Shown: piece by piece, positions 45,457 through 55,481 of the stretch
Layout: each line of letters opens with the position of its first letter
How positions within the stretch are numbered: the stretch's first letter is position 1
Source: Clavibacter sp. A6099
GTDB taxonomy: Bacteria > Actinomycetota > Actinomycetes > Actinomycetales > Microbacteriaceae
Assembly (NCBI RefSeq): GCF_021919125.1
Contig: NZ_CP083439.1
Location: 2,914,001 to 2,978,000 of the forward strand
Length of the DNA stretch: 64,000 nucleotides
Direction: 5' to 3'
The notes under the pieces: generated by a model
Databases searched by the model: none
What the model saw: only the letters and a program-made list of their open reading frames with translations
What the model was told of the DNA's origin: nothing
Position numbers and translations under genes: made by a program

Positions 45457-47399
45457 GGATCGCGATGATCTCGGAGCACGCCAGCCCCCTGGCGACGCTC
45501 GGCGGCGTGGACGCCGGCGGCCAGAACGTGCACGTGGCCGCGCTGTCGGCCGCGCTCGCGGAGGAGGGCCACACCGTCACCGTCTACACGCGCCGCGACG
45601 ACGAGGCCTTGCCCGCCCGGGTCGCCTTCGCGCCGGGCGTGGAGGTCGTGCACCTCGACGCCGGACCCGCCCGCGCCGTGCCCAAGGACGAGCTGCTGCC
45701 GCACATGGGCGAGCTCGCCGACGGACTCCTCGCCGACTGGCGCACCGCCCGGCCCGACGTCGTGCACAGCCACTTCTGGATGTCCGGGGTCGCCGCGCTC
45801 GACGCCGCCGCGCGCCTCGCGTCCTCCCCGGTCGGCGCCGCCGCGGCCCCGCCCGTCCTGCACACCTTCCACGCGCTCGGATCCGTGAAGCGCCGCCACC
45901 TCGGCGCCGAGGACACGAGCCCCGCCGCCCGCGCCGAGCTCGAGCCGGGCGTCGGCCGCCGCGCGGATGCGGTCATCGCGACCTGCTCCGACGAGGCCGC
46001 CGAGCTCGTGCGCGCGGGCGTCGACGCGGCCCGCATAACCGTGATCCCCTGCGGCGTCGACATCGGGCACTTCACGCCGCGGGCCTCCGCGGATGACGAC
46101 GAGGATGCCGACCGCCCCATGCGCGTCATGGTCGTCGGCCGCCTGGTGCCCCGCAAGGGCGTCGACCTCGCCATCGAGTCCCTCGGGATCCTCGCCCGCC
46201 GCGGCCGCCGCGACGTCGAGCTGGTCATCGTCGGCGGATCCGGCGACGGCACCAGCGGATCCGACGACCCCGAGGCCCGCCGCCTGATGGACGCCGCCCG
46301 CGCCGCCGGCGTCGCCGACCGCGTGCACCTGCACGGCCGCGTCTCCCAGGCCGACATGCCCGCGGTGATGCGCGCAGCCGACGTCGTCGTCTGCGCGCCC
46401 TGGTACGAGCCGTTCGGCATCGTGCCGCTCGAGGCGATGGCCTCCGGCGTGCCTGTCGTCGCGTCCGCGGTCGGCGGCCTCACCGACAGCGTGGTCGACG
46501 GCGTGACGGGGATCCTCGTGCCGCCGCGCGACCCCGCCGCCATCGCCGACGCCCTCGGGGAGCTGCTCGAGGATCCCGCCCGCCGTCGCCGCCTCGGCCG
46601 CGCCGGACGCGACCGGATGGAGCACGGCTACGCGTGGTCGACCGTCGCCGCGCGCACCGCCGAGGCGTACCGCGCCGCGATCCAGGCCGCCTCGCCCGAT
46701 GCGCTCCCCGCCGACGCGACGGTCGTCGACGCGCACCTCGACGCGCTCGCCCCCGTGCTCGCCGACCTCCGCACGCACGCGCCGCGCCTCACCGCGTGGG
46801 GCCGCGAGATGGCCGACCGCATGAGCCACGGCGCGCGCCTGCTCGCGGCCGGCAACGGCGGATCCGCGGCCGAGGCCCAGCACCTCACGAGCGAGCTGGT
46901 GGGCCGGTTCGACGGCGACCGCCGCCCGTTCTCCGCCATCGCGCTGCACGCGGAGTCGTCCGCGGTCACGGCGATCGGCAACGACTACGGCTTCGACGAG
47001 GTCTTCGCCCGGCAGGTGCACGCGCACGCGAGATCCGGTGACATCGTCGTGCTGCTCTCGACCAGCGGGCGCAGCCAGAACCTCCTCCGGGCCGCGGCCG
47101 CCGCGCGCGCCGCCGGGGCGACCACCTGGGCGATGACGGGCCCCGGCCCCAATCCGCTGGTGGAGGCGTGCGACGAGCACATCGCGCTCGACGGGCCGTC
47201 GGCCAACGTGCAGGAGGCGCAGCTCGTCGCCGTGCACGCGATCTGCCGCTCCTTCGAGAGCCGCCTGCAGGCGAACGACCGGGCGGCGGCGCGCGCGTCG
47301 GCCGCCCCTGCTCCGGTGTCGGGGGCCGCGTCCGCGTCCGTCCCCGTGACGGTCGCGTCCGCGTCCACCACGGCCGAGCCCGCCGAGGTGCCCGCGTGA
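45453..47399 (+). CDS. GT4 glycosyltransferase fused to GmhA-like phosphoheptose isomerase (SIS domain)
   Basis: Two-domain protein of 648 residues. The GT4 part (1 to about 410) starts [22 protein letters not shown] and carries the donor-binding [20 protein letters not shown] motif. The SIS part (about 425-625) has [45 protein letters not shown] and the His-containing helix [16 protein letters not shown], all features of GmhA, which isomerises sedoheptulose-7-phosphate to heptose-7-phosphate. The tail is Ala/Ser-rich. Fusion of GmhA to a glycosyltransferase is unusual and mirrors the GmhB-GT9 fusion two genes earlier. Confidence 0.88.
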   Translation: MRIAMISEHASPLATLGGVDAGGQNVHVAALSAALAEEGHTVTVYTRRDDEALPARVAFAPGVEVVHLDAGPARAVPKDELLPHMGELADGLLADWRTARPDVVHSHFWMSGVAALDAAARLASSPVGAAAAPPVLHTFHALGSVKRRHLGAEDTSPAARAELEPGVGRRADAVIATCSDEAAELVRAGVDAARITVIPCGVDIGHFTPRASADDDEDADRPMRVMVVGRLVPRKGVDLAIESLGILARRGRRDVELVIVGGSGDGTSGSDDPEARRLMDAARAAGVADRVHLHGRVSQADMPAVMRAADVVVCAPWYEPFGIVPLEAMASGVPVVASAVGGLTDSVVDGVTGILVPPRDPAAIADALGELLEDPARRRRLGRAGRDRMEHGYAWSTVAARTAEAYRAAIQAASPDALPADATVVDAHLDALAPVLADLRTHAPRLTAWGREMADRMSHGARLLAAGNGGSAAEAQHLTSELVGRFDGDRRPFSAIALHAESSAVTAIGNDYGFDEVFARQVHAHARSGDIVVLLSTSGRSQNLLRAAAAARAAGATTWAMTGPGPNPLVEACDEHIALDGPSANVQEAQLVAVHAICRSFESRLQANDRAAARASAAPAPVSGAASASVPVTVASASTTAEPAEVPA

Positions 47400-48787
47400 G
47401 GATCGTCGTGGTCGGCGACGTGCTCCTCGACGTCGACATGATCGGCGCCGCCCACCGCCTCAGCCCCGACGCGCCCGTGCCGGTGATCGAGGTCGAGGAG
47501 TCGCTGCCCCGCGCGGGCGGAGCCGGCCTCGTCGCCACGATGCTCGCGCGCGACGGCCACGAGGTGCGCCTCGTCACCGTGCTCTCCGACGACCGCCACT
47601 CCGCGACGCTGCGTGAGTGCCTCGACCGGATCGACGTGGTCGCCGGCCCGTCCGGCGCGCCCACGCCCGTGAAGACCCGCGTCCGCGCCGACGGCCACGC
47701 CATCGCCCGCATCGACGAGGGCTGCGCGCCGCCGCCCACGCCGGCCGCGACCGACGAGATGCTCGACGCGATCGCCACGGCCGACGCCATCGTCGTCGCC
47801 GACTACGGCCGCGGCGTCACGCGCGATCCCCGGCTCCGCGCCGCCCTCGACGCGCGCGCCGCCCGGGTGCCGCTGGTCTGGGATCCGCACCCCGCGGGCG
47901 AGCCGCCCGTGCCGAACACCGCGCTCGCCACCCCGAACCTCGCCGAGGCGCGCGCGTTCTCCGGCGTCGCCGGGCGCGACGTGGCCGCGGCCGCCGACGC
48001 CGCCCGACTCCTGCGGGAGAAATGGGGCGTCGCCACGGTCGCCGTCACCATGAGCGAGCGCGGCGCCCTGCTCGTGTCGGCGGCCGCGTCGGGCGCGGAG
48101 GGCGCGGCCGGCGGATCCATGCCCGTCGTCGTCCCCGCCCCGCTCGTCGCGACCGGCGACCCGTGCGGCGCGGGCGACCGGCTCGCCGCCACCGCCCTCG
48201 CGGCGCTGGCCGCGGGATCCCCCGTCGAGGACGCCGTGCGCGACGCCGTCGCCGCCGCGGCCGAGTACGTGGACGCGGGCGGCGTCGCCACCCTCGTCGG
48301 CCCGCCCGCCGCGCGCCCCATCGGCGGTCACGCGGCGAGCGCCCTCCAGGTGGTCCGCGCGACCCGCGCCTCAGGCGGCACCGTCGTCGCGACCGGCGGC
48401 TGCTTCGACCTCGTGCACGCCGGCCACGCCCGCACGCTCGCGGCGGCCCGCGCGCTCGGCGACTGCCTGGTCGTCCTCCTCAACTCGGACGACTCGGTGC
48501 GCCGCATCAAGGGACCCGAGCGCCCGATCATGACCGAGGAGGACCGCGTCGACCTCCTCATGTCGCTCGGCGTGGTGGACGCGGTGGTGCTCTTCTCCGA
48601 GGACACCCCCGAGGAGGCGCTCCGCTCCATCAAGCCCGACCTCTGGGTCAAGGGCGGCGACTACCGCGCCGAGGACCTCCCCGAGTCGGCGGTCATCGCC
48701 GAGTGGGGCGGTCAGGCCGTGACCGTGCCGTACCACCCCGGCCGCTCGACCACGAAGCTCGCCGGCGCGCTCGCCCGCGTCGGCTGA
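47396..48787 (+). CDS. hldE: bifunctional heptose-7-phosphate kinase/heptose-1-phosphate adenylyltransferase
   Basis: Protein of 463 residues with both HldE domains. Residues 1 to about 320 form a PfkB/ribokinase-type kinase ([27 protein letters not shown], catalytic Asp261 in DPCGAGD). Residues about 328-463 form the adenylyltransferase with [12 protein letters not shown] (HxGH), [11 protein letters not shown] and VKGGDYR. The pair turns heptose-7-phosphate into ADP-heptose with help from GmhB. GTG 47396 overlaps the previous stop. With GmhA- and GmhB-like domains encoded upstream, the operon covers every step to ADP-D-glycero-heptose; no HldD epimerase is seen. Confidence 0.92.
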   Translation: MRIVVVGDVLLDVDMIGAAHRLSPDAPVPVIEVEESLPRAGGAGLVATMLARDGHEVRLVTVLSDDRHSATLRECLDRIDVVAGPSGAPTPVKTRVRADGHAIARIDEGCAPPPTPAATDEMLDAIATADAIVVADYGRGVTRDPRLRAALDARAARVPLVWDPHPAGEPPVPNTALATPNLAEARAFSGVAGRDVAAAADAARLLREKWGVATVAVTMSERGALLVSAAASGAEGAAGGSMPVVVPAPLVATGDPCGAGDRLAATALAALAAGSPVEDAVRDAVAAAAEYVDAGGVATLVGPPAARPIGGHAASALQVVRATRASGGTVVATGGCFDLVHAGHARTLAAARALGDCLVVLLNSDDSVRRIKGPERPIMTEEDRVDLLMSLGVVDAVVLFSEDTPEEALRSIKPDLWVKGGDYRAEDLPESAVIAEWGGQAVTVPYHPGRSTTKLAGALARVG

Positions 48788-48854
48788 ACCCACCACCCAC
48801 GACTCCCCGAACCACCGCGCCCCTCGCGCGATCCGCACCACGGAAGGAACACCC

Positions 48855-49559
48855 ATGACCGACTCCCCCCGCCCCAGCACCGGCCGCGTCCTCATCACCG
48901 GAGGCGCGTCCGGGCTCGGCGCCGCGGTCGCGCAGGCGGTCCTCGCGGCCGGCGGCGAGCCCATCGTGCTCGACCTCGACACGTCGAGCGTCACCGGCAT
49001 GGAGGCGCACCGCATCGACGTCTCCGACACCCGCGCCACCGAGGCGCTCGTCACGGAGATCGCCCAGGCGCACGGCGGGCTGGATGCCGTCGTGACCGCC
49101 GCGGGCATCGACCGCTGCGGCCGCCTCGTCGACGTCGCCCCCACCGAGTGGGAGAAGGTCATCGGCGTGAACCTGATGGGCACGGTCGCCGTCGTCCGCG
49201 CGGCGCTGCCGTTCCTCACCGAGTCGCATGGCCGCGTCGTCACCGTCGCGTCGTCGCTCGCCATCAAGGCCGTCTCGGATGCGACCGCCTACTGCGCGTC
49301 GAAGTTCGGCGTGCTCGGCTTCACCCGCGCGCTGGCCGCCGAGACGAAGGGCGAGGTCGGCGTGACCACGCTGATCCCCTCCGGCATGAAGACCCACTTC
49401 TTCGACGACCGCGACCCGAAGTACAAGCCCGGCTCCGACGCGAACCTCAACGACCCTGCCGCCGTCGCCGACTCGGTGATGTTCATCCTCGGCCAGCCGC
49501 GCGGCTGCGAGATCCGCGAGCTCGTCATCACCCACGAGCTCGAGGACAGCTGGCCGTGA
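48855..49559 (+). CDS. short-chain dehydrogenase/reductase
   Basis: NAD(P)-dependent oxidoreductase of 234 residues, classical SDR. Cofactor motif TGGASGLG, AAG near residue 80, catalytic Ser in VASSLAIK and Y-x3-K in AYCASKFGVLG are present. It lies 67 bases after hldE with its own GGAAGGA site and is followed by a strong terminator, so it ends the heptose operon. It is a classical, not extended, SDR, so an HldD-type epimerase role is unlikely; modification of the heptose chain is a guess. Confidence 0.88.
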   Translation: MTDSPRPSTGRVLITGGASGLGAAVAQAVLAAGGEPIVLDLDTSSVTGMEAHRIDVSDTRATEALVTEIAQAHGGLDAVVTAAGIDRCGRLVDVAPTEWEKVIGVNLMGTVAVVRAALPFLTESHGRVVTVASSLAIKAVSDATAYCASKFGVLGFTRALAAETKGEVGVTTLIPSGMKTHFFDDRDPKYKPGSDANLNDPAAVADSVMFILGQPRGCEIRELVITHELEDSWP

Positions 49560-49600
49560 GTCGCGGCTGATCCGCGCCCCCCGCGCCCAGCGCGCACGAG

Positions 49601-49637
49601 ACGAGCCCGGCCCCGCATCGCGCGGGGCCGGGCTCGT
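49601..49637. terminator. strong hairpin terminator after the heptose operon
   Basis: Sixteen-base perfectly complementary arms (49601-49616 and 49622-49637) flank a 5-base loop between the SDR gene and the convergent membrane-protein gene. It should stop transcription from both sides. Confidence 0.8.
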
Positions 49638-49666
49638 GCCGTCCGTGCGGATCTGTCGGAGACCCG

Positions 49667-50044
49667 TCAGTGCATCGTCGCGAACCGCGTCATGATCTGA
49701 GCGGCCACATTGATACCGATGATCAGCACGATGCCCGTCGCCGGCGCCCACCACGCGTTCACGCGGCGCGTGCGGCAGACGACCGTCGCGATGATGGAGA
49801 GGACGAGGACGCTGATCGTGCCCACGACCCAGAGCCGCGACGCCAGCTCCCCGAGGGGGTAGTCGCAGCCGGGCACGGCGCAGACGGCCGGGGTCCAGCT
49901 CGCGACCACCATCGCGATGAGGCCCGCGAACGCGAGCAGCCCCTCGGTCACGAGCAGGATCATCGCCAGCCGCGCGTCGTACGGCTGCCGGATCGGGTCG
50001 GGCCCCGCGAGGCTCGGGCGGTGCGCGGTCTGCTGCTGGCTCAT
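49667..50044 (-). CDS. small integral membrane protein, unknown
   Basis: Protein of 125 residues with three clear helices (about 27-48, 70-90 and 98-117) and a short outer loop holding two cysteines (TPAVCAVPGCDYP). No family was recognised. ATG 50044 has GAGGACACC just upstream. The paired cysteines suggest a disulphide in the extracytoplasmic loop. Confidence 0.65.
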   Translation of the reverse strand: MSQQQTAHRPSLAGPDPIRQPYDARLAMILLVTEGLLAFAGLIAMVVASWTPAVCAVPGCDYPLGELASRLWVVGTISVLVLSIIATVVCRTRRVNAWWAPATGIVLIIGINVAAQIMTRFATMH

Positions 50045-50256
50045 GGTGTCCTCCGTCGGAGTCGGGTCCGCGCATCGGCGCGTGTGCGCGACGTTAGCGG
50101 CGCGTGGTCCAACGCGGAAGGGGCTTGCAGCGCACCCCGCCCGGCCCCCACCCGCCCATCACCTGACCGTCCGGCCGTGAGCGGACATCGGGCGACGGGT
50201 CCAGGGAAGCGTCGGATAGCTTCCAGGGAGCGGACATCCGCAGAAAACTGGACAAA

Positions 50257-51267
50257 ATGACGCACCACCCCCGCACCATCCGCACCGCGACCACCCTCAT
50301 CCTGGGTCTCGCCCTCACCGCCGGGATCCTCACCGCAGCATCCCCGGCCAACTCCGCCACCGCCGCCACCGGCCAGGCCCCCACCGTCGCGAGCGCCGCT
50401 CCGACCGTCTCCGACGCCCGGCTCCGCTTCGGCGTCGCGACCCCCGGCGGTCCCACCGCCGGCGGCGAGCTCGACGCCGTCGCCCAGCAGGTCGGCGAGG
50501 ACCCGAGCATCGTGCTCTCCTACGCCGACTTCACGCAGGCGCCGCCCATCCAGGCCCTCGACCAGGTCCGCGCCCGCGGCGCCGAGAGCCTCCTCACCTG
50601 GGAGCCGTGGAAGGCCGGAGCTGGCGTGGACCAGCCCGGATTCTCGAACGCGAGCATCCTCGCGGGCGACCACGACGACTACCTCCGCCAGTGGGGATCC
50701 GAGCTGGCCGCCTGGGGCGGCCCCGTCTCCCTCCGCTACGCGCACGAGATGAACGGCGACTGGTACCCGTGGGCCGACGGGGTCAACGGCAACGCGCCGG
50801 GCTCCTACGCCGCCGCCTGGCGTCACGTGCACGACGTCGTCGTCGCCCAGGGCGCGACCAACGTGAAGTGGGTGTGGACACCCAACGTGCCGTACACCGG
50901 ATCCACGCTGCTCGCGGGCCTCTACCCGGGTGCCGGCTACGTCGACGTCGTCGGGCTCGACGGCTACAACTGGGGCTCCGTCGCCGGCCAGCACTGGACC
51001 GCGCCGAGCGACCTGTTCGGCTTCGGCCTCCAGCGGCTGCGCGCCGTCGCGGCCGGCAAGCCGATCATCATCGCGGAGACCGCGTCGTCCGAGGTCGGCG
51101 GGTCCAAGGCCGAGTGGGACACCGATCTGGTCGCGTTCCTGCAGGCCCAGCCCGACGTGGTCGCCTTCGTCTGGTTCGACATGGACAAGGAGGCGGACTG
51201 GCGCATCGGCAGCTCCGCGTCCTCCACCACCGCCATCCGCGACGCGCTCGCCGCACGTCGCGTCTGA
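50257..51267 (+). CDS. secreted GH26-like glycoside hydrolase (beta-mannanase type)
   Basis: Secreted enzyme of 336 residues. A signal peptide (about 1-37) precedes a TIM-barrel domain. The acid/base Glu164 sits in SLRYAHEMNGDWYPW, the hallmark of GH26, and the nucleophile is probably Glu274 in IIIAETASSE. VDVVGLDGYNWG and VAFVWFDMDKEADWRI complete the barrel. GH26 enzymes act on beta-1,4-mannan or mixed-linkage glucan; a plant cell-wall target would fit the host lifestyle. The next gene is a paralogue. Confidence 0.85.
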   Translation: MTHHPRTIRTATTLILGLALTAGILTAASPANSATAATGQAPTVASAAPTVSDARLRFGVATPGGPTAGGELDAVAQQVGEDPSIVLSYADFTQAPPIQALDQVRARGAESLLTWEPWKAGAGVDQPGFSNASILAGDHDDYLRQWGSELAAWGGPVSLRYAHEMNGDWYPWADGVNGNAPGSYAAAWRHVHDVVVAQGATNVKWVWTPNVPYTGSTLLAGLYPGAGYVDVVGLDGYNWGSVAGQHWTAPSDLFGFGLQRLRAVAAGKPIIIAETASSEVGGSKAEWDTDLVAFLQAQPDVVAFVWFDMDKEADWRIGSSASSTTAIRDALAARRV

Positions 51268-51379
51268 TAGCCGCTCATCCCCTGCCACCGGATCCCGTCG
51301 CTCGGCGGACATCCGGTGGACGGAGGGTGACGAAGAACATACGCTCGCATACATCCATCGGGGGAAGGACCCTATCGCC

Positions 51380-52786
51380 ATGCCCACTCGCCGCCGTCTC
51401 AAATGCGCCGTCGTCACCGCCGTCGCACCGGCGGTCGTGACGGCCACCGTGCTCGTCGCCCCCGCGGTCTCCGCTCGCGCCGCCTCGGCCCAGGTCGTCC
51501 CCACGGCACCCGCCGCGATCGTCCTCACCGTCGCCTCCGGGCCGGTCGGCACACCCGTGACCGTCACCGGCACGGGCTTCGCCGCGAAGAAGGCCGCGGT
51601 CGTCGCCGTCGGATCGACCACGAAGCGCATCACCACCACCGCCGCGGGGAAGTTCACGGCCGCGGTCACGATCCCCCGCACCTCGCTCTCCACCATCCGG
51701 ATCACCGCGACGGCCGGCACGCGCTCGGCCGGGGCCGCCTTCACCGTCACGCAGGCGAAGTCGAGCTCCTCCGCGCGCTCCGCCGCACCGGCACCCGCCC
51801 CCACCACGACCCCCGCGCCGACGACGACCGCGCCCACTCCCGCGACGACGTCGGCTCCCACGACCACGAGCACGAGCACCGCGCCGGGGAGCGCGGCCGG
51901 ATCCACCGCGTCCGCCGCCCCCGCCATCAGCTCCGCCCGCCTGCGCCTCGGCCTCTCGACCCCCGGCGGCCCCACGGCGAACGGCGAGCTCGACGCCGCG
52001 TCCGCGACCCTCGGCGAGAGCCCGTCCATCGTGATGAGCCACGTCGACTTCACGCACCCGGCGCCCATCGCGGGCCTGCAGAGCGTGGCCGCGCGCGGTG
52101 CCGACAGCCTCATCACGTGGGAGCCGTGGCAGGGCGGCGCGGGCGTCGACCAGGCCGCCTACACGAACGCGCGCATCATCGCGGGCGACCAGGACGCCTA
52201 CATCCGCTCGTGGGGCGCCGACCTCGCGAAGTACGGCAAGACCGTCTACCTCCGCTACGGACACGAGATGAACGGCAACTGGTACCCGTGGTCGGACGGC
52301 GTGAACGGCAACGCATCCGGCTCGTACGTCGCCGCGTGGAAGCACGTGCACGACCTCGTGGTCGCGCAGGGCGCCACGAACGTGAAGTGGGTGTGGAGCC
52401 CGAACGTGCCGTACCCGGGATCCACCGACCTCGCCTCCCTCTACCCCGGCGCCGACCAGGTCGACGTCGTCGCGCTCGACGGCTACAACTGGGGCGCGAT
52501 CTCCGGCCAGCGCTGGACCGCGCCGGCCGACCTCTTCGGCCCCGGAATCGCGCAGCTGCGCGCCGTCGCGCCGGGCAAGCCGCTCGTCATCGGCGAGGTC
52601 GCCTCGAGCGAGACGGGCGGATCCAAGGCCGCGTGGGACAAGGACCTCGTGGCGTACCTGCAGGCGCAGCCCGACGTGCTCGGCTTCGTGTGGTTCGACT
52701 TCACGAAGGAGGCGGACTGGCGCATCGACAGCTCGGCCGCCTCCGCCACGGCGCTGCGCGACGCCCTCGCCCTCCGGCGGGGCTGA
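51380..52786 (+). CDS. secreted GH26-like glycoside hydrolase with N-terminal Ig-like domain
   Basis: Protein of 468 residues, tandem paralogue of the preceding enzyme. It has a signal peptide, then an IPT/TIG-like beta domain (about 40-130, VASGPVGTPVTVTGTGF), a Pro/Thr/Ala linker (about 135-180) and the GH26-like barrel. The acid/base is Glu296 (LRYGHEMNGNWYPW) and the probable nucleophile Glu406 (VIGEVASSE). The added beta domain could bind polysaccharide or the cell wall. GGGGAAGGA precedes ATG 51380. Confidence 0.85.
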   Translation: MPTRRRLKCAVVTAVAPAVVTATVLVAPAVSARAASAQVVPTAPAAIVLTVASGPVGTPVTVTGTGFAAKKAAVVAVGSTTKRITTTAAGKFTAAVTIPRTSLSTIRITATAGTRSAGAAFTVTQAKSSSSARSAAPAPAPTTTPAPTTTAPTPATTSAPTTTSTSTAPGSAAGSTASAAPAISSARLRLGLSTPGGPTANGELDAASATLGESPSIVMSHVDFTHPAPIAGLQSVAARGADSLITWEPWQGGAGVDQAAYTNARIIAGDQDAYIRSWGADLAKYGKTVYLRYGHEMNGNWYPWSDGVNGNASGSYVAAWKHVHDLVVAQGATNVKWVWSPNVPYPGSTDLASLYPGADQVDVVALDGYNWGAISGQRWTAPADLFGPGIAQLRAVAPGKPLVIGEVASSETGGSKAAWDKDLVAYLQAQPDVLGFVWFDFTKEADWRIDSSAASATALRDALALRRG

Positions 52787-52913
52787 TCCCGCGCGTCCGG
52801 GCGGCGCACAGTCGTCGCCCAGCCGGTGCATGGGCGCCACGAGGCCAGCGCGCCTTACGCTCTGACCTGCGCCCGACCGACCCGACGGCGGCGCACGCGA
52901 TGAGGAGGCGGTG

Positions 52914-54236
52914 GTGACCCGAGCCCACCGACGCCGCGAGACCGCGCTCGCCCTCGCCGCCGTGCTCGTCGGCCTCGTGATCCTGCCGGCCCCGCCCGGA
53001 TCCGGAGTCGAGGGCGGCTTCGCGCAGCTCGACCGCTACGCCGCCCTCACCCAGGCTCAGGCCCAGCGGATGATCCAGGCGCACCCTGCCCTCGAGCTGC
53101 AGGTGATGGACGCGTCGCCCGCCCGCGTCGTCTCCTGGTGGGCCGCCAAGGACCGGAAGCACCAGCGCGCGCTCATCCGCAGCTCGCCCGCGCTCGTCGG
53201 CAACCTCGACGGCGTCGACTACGCCTCACGCGACGCGGCCAACCGACGCCAGCTGCGCGCCGAGCTGCGCACCGAGCGGGAGGCGGTCGCCGCCCACCCG
53301 GACGACGCCGACGCGCGCGACCGCCTCACCGCGCTCACGGCGATCCGCGACGCGCTCAAGCCGGAGGCCCGCGCGGCCTCGGGCGGGCGCCGCGGCGCGG
53401 AGCCGAAGCGCTGGCTCGTGTCGCTCAGCCAGCGGAACCCGCCGCTCGCCGCCATAGCGGTCGGCGACCTCGACACCGCCCGCCAGGTCACCTTCACGGT
53501 GCCGGGCATGGGCACCTACACCGACGACATGCAGCTCTGGACCGAGACCGCGCAGAACGTGTTCGACGCGCAGGCCTCCGTCGGCGCCCCGGCCGCGCAC
53601 GCGGTGGTGGCGTGGATCGGCTACCGCACCCCGCCTCCCGGCATCGACGCGACGCTCGGCGACTACGCGGAGCGCGGCGCCCCGATGCTCGCGAGCGAGC
53701 TCGCCGGGCTGCAGGCCGCCCGGCACGGCGGCGACCTGGCCAGCGTGAACGTCATCGCGCACTCGTACGGATCCACCATGGCCGCCGACGCCCTCGCCGC
53801 CCGCGACCTCGGCGTCGACTCCTTCGTGATGCTCGGCTCAGCCGGCGTCGAGGACGGCATCGACGACGCGCGCGACCTGCACGCCCGCCACGTCTACGCG
53901 GGTGAGGCCGCGGACGACGACGAGGCCGTGTGGGGCCGGCTCTCCCGGCAGGATCCGCGTGCCCCCGGCTTCGGCGCGACCGTCATCTCGGTCGACGGGG
54001 ATCCCGCGCGCGGCCTCCTCCCCGTCACGACGCACGCCCCCGTCCTGCACTCGAGCTGGAACGACGACCCGGACTCGCGCGCCTGGACGACCATCCGGGA
54101 TCCGGCCGAGCGCGCGGCCGAGTTCGCCGCGCACGAGAAGACGTACGGCTACCTCGACGCGGGCACGGAGTCGCTGCGCAATGCGGCGATCGCGACGACA
54201 CCGCACGCGACGGAGCGGCTGGACGCGGCGGGCTGA
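52914..54236 (+). CDS. secreted alpha/beta hydrolase (DUF1023 type)
   Basis: Protein of 440 residues with a signal peptide at its start. The C-terminal half is an alpha/beta hydrolase with nucleophile Ser284 in VIAHSYGSTMAADAL; the Asp and His lie further on, the His likely in LHSSWNDD or later. WLVSLSQRNPPLAAIAVGD and FTVPGMGTYTDDMQLW match DUF1023, a family common in actinobacteria with unknown substrate. GTG 52914 is preferred to GTG 52911 from its spacing to AGGAGG. Confidence 0.82.
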   Translation: MTRAHRRRETALALAAVLVGLVILPAPPGSGVEGGFAQLDRYAALTQAQAQRMIQAHPALELQVMDASPARVVSWWAAKDRKHQRALIRSSPALVGNLDGVDYASRDAANRRQLRAELRTEREAVAAHPDDADARDRLTALTAIRDALKPEARAASGGRRGAEPKRWLVSLSQRNPPLAAIAVGDLDTARQVTFTVPGMGTYTDDMQLWTETAQNVFDAQASVGAPAAHAVVAWIGYRTPPPGIDATLGDYAERGAPMLASELAGLQAARHGGDLASVNVIAHSYGSTMAADALAARDLGVDSFVMLGSAGVEDGIDDARDLHARHVYAGEAADDDEAVWGRLSRQDPRAPGFGATVISVDGDPARGLLPVTTHAPVLHSSWNDDPDSRAWTTIRDPAERAAEFAAHEKTYGYLDAGTESLRNAAIATTPHATERLDAAG

Positions 54237-54267
54237 TCCGCTCCGCTCGCGCCGTCGGCGCGTGGGC

Positions 54268-55404
54268 CTACGCCGGCACGCGCTCCGCGAGCGACGCCCG
54301 TCGCAGCTGGTCCACGTCCGCGTGCACGTCGTCGACGCGCACCTCGGCGACATGCGACGGGTCGTGCGCGCAGCGCTCCGCGGTCCAGCCGACCTGGGTC
54401 ACGTCGACACCGCAGACCGGGCAGCGCGTGGTCCAGCCGATGTGGATCCGGTGCCGCGTCCGGCCGAACGCCGCGGCGTTGATCACGTTGCCGAACCAGA
54501 ACACCCCGACCGTGCGCGCTCCGACCGCCTGGGCGAGGTGGCGCGGGCCGCTGTCGTTGCCGAGCACGACGTCGGCGTGCGTGAAGAGGCCGGCGAGCTC
54601 GCCGAGGCTCAGGGAGTCGGCGAGCGAGGTGATCCGCCCGGCCTGTTCCGCGGGCAGCCCCTCCCGGCCCAGCGCGACGATGCGGTCGGCGTCCGCGGCG
54701 TCCGTCGCGTCGCCCACGACGACCACCTGCGCGTCGTCCGCGGCGGCCCGGCGCGCGACCTCCGCGAACGACTCGACCGGCCAGCGGCGGCGCGGGTCGG
54801 TGGCGCCCGGGTGGATCACGACGAGCCCGCCCCGTGCGCCCGTCACGCGCTCGGCCGCCGCTGCCCGCTCGGCGTCGGTCACCTGGACGACCGGCTCCAG
54901 ATCGGCGACGGGCGCGCCCGCGAGCCCCGCCACCTCGAGCCCGCGCAGCACCTCGTGCTGGTAGTAGAGGTACGGGATCACGCGCTCGAGCCGCTCGGCG
55001 TCGTCGGTCGCGGTGCCCACCGTGTGGCGCGCGCCGAGCCGCAGCAGGAACGGGTTGGAGTTGCGTCCGCCGCCGTGCACCTGCACCGCGAGGTCGAAGC
55101 GGCGCGCGCGCATCCGGGCCGCGAACGCCTCGATCTCGTCGGGGTCGGGATCCGTGCCGGGCACGTCCCGAACGCCGTGCGCGATCGGCAGCACCTCGAT
55201 CTCGTCGGGCCCGCCCGGCCGCCCGCCGAGGAGCGCGCGGTGCAGCGGCGTGCCGAGCAGCGTGATCCGCGCCCCCGGGTACGCGGCCCGCAGCGCGGCG
55301 ATCGCGGGCAGCGCGAAGATCAGGTCGCCGAGCCCGCCGCCGCGCAGCACGGCGATGGAGCGGACGTCGGGGAATGTCTCGTGGAGCGGGGCGACGACGG
55401 GCAC
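54268..55404 (-). CDS. glycosyltransferase family 9 (heptosyltransferase-like)
   Basis: GT-B transferase of 378 residues. SIAVLRGGGLGDLIFALPAIA opens the acceptor domain. LVVIHPGATDPRRRWPVES and HADVVLGNDSGPRHLAQAVGA form the donor domain, as in heptosyltransferases. A C-terminal four-Cys part (RCPVCGVDVTQ, RCAHDPSH) may bind metal. GTG 55404 follows GGAGG with 7-base spacing. It is the third GT9 domain in the window and likely uses the heptose donor made by the operon at 42.8-48.8 kb. Downstream of the LacI gene, same strand. Confidence 0.88.
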   Translation of the reverse strand: MPVVAPLHETFPDVRSIAVLRGGGLGDLIFALPAIAALRAAYPGARITLLGTPLHRALLGGRPGGPDEIEVLPIAHGVRDVPGTDPDPDEIEAFAARMRARRFDLAVQVHGGGRNSNPFLLRLGARHTVGTATDDAERLERVIPYLYYQHEVLRGLEVAGLAGAPVADLEPVVQVTDAERAAAAERVTGARGGLVVIHPGATDPRRRWPVESFAEVARRAAADDAQVVVVGDATDAADADRIVALGREGLPAEQAGRITSLADSLSLGELAGLFTHADVVLGNDSGPRHLAQAVGARTVGVFWFGNVINAAAFGRTRHRIHIGWTTRCPVCGVDVTQVGWTAERCAHDPSHVAEVRVDDVHADVDQLRRASLAERVPA

Positions 55405-55481
55405 GGGGCGGCCTCCAGTTCGGGCGGGCGGGTCCCCCACCCCGTTCCCCGGAGCGGCCGCGTCGAAACGGCCGCGGTGGA

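Noticed and set aside
48855-49559. HldD (ADP-heptose 6-epimerase) for the SDR after hldE
   Set aside because: The protein is a classical 234-residue SDR with TGGASGLG and no extended-SDR C-terminal substrate domain.
52900-52913. ATG at 52900 as start of the DUF1023 hydrolase
   Set aside because: It is in a different frame; GTG 52914 is in frame with AGGAGG at good spacing.
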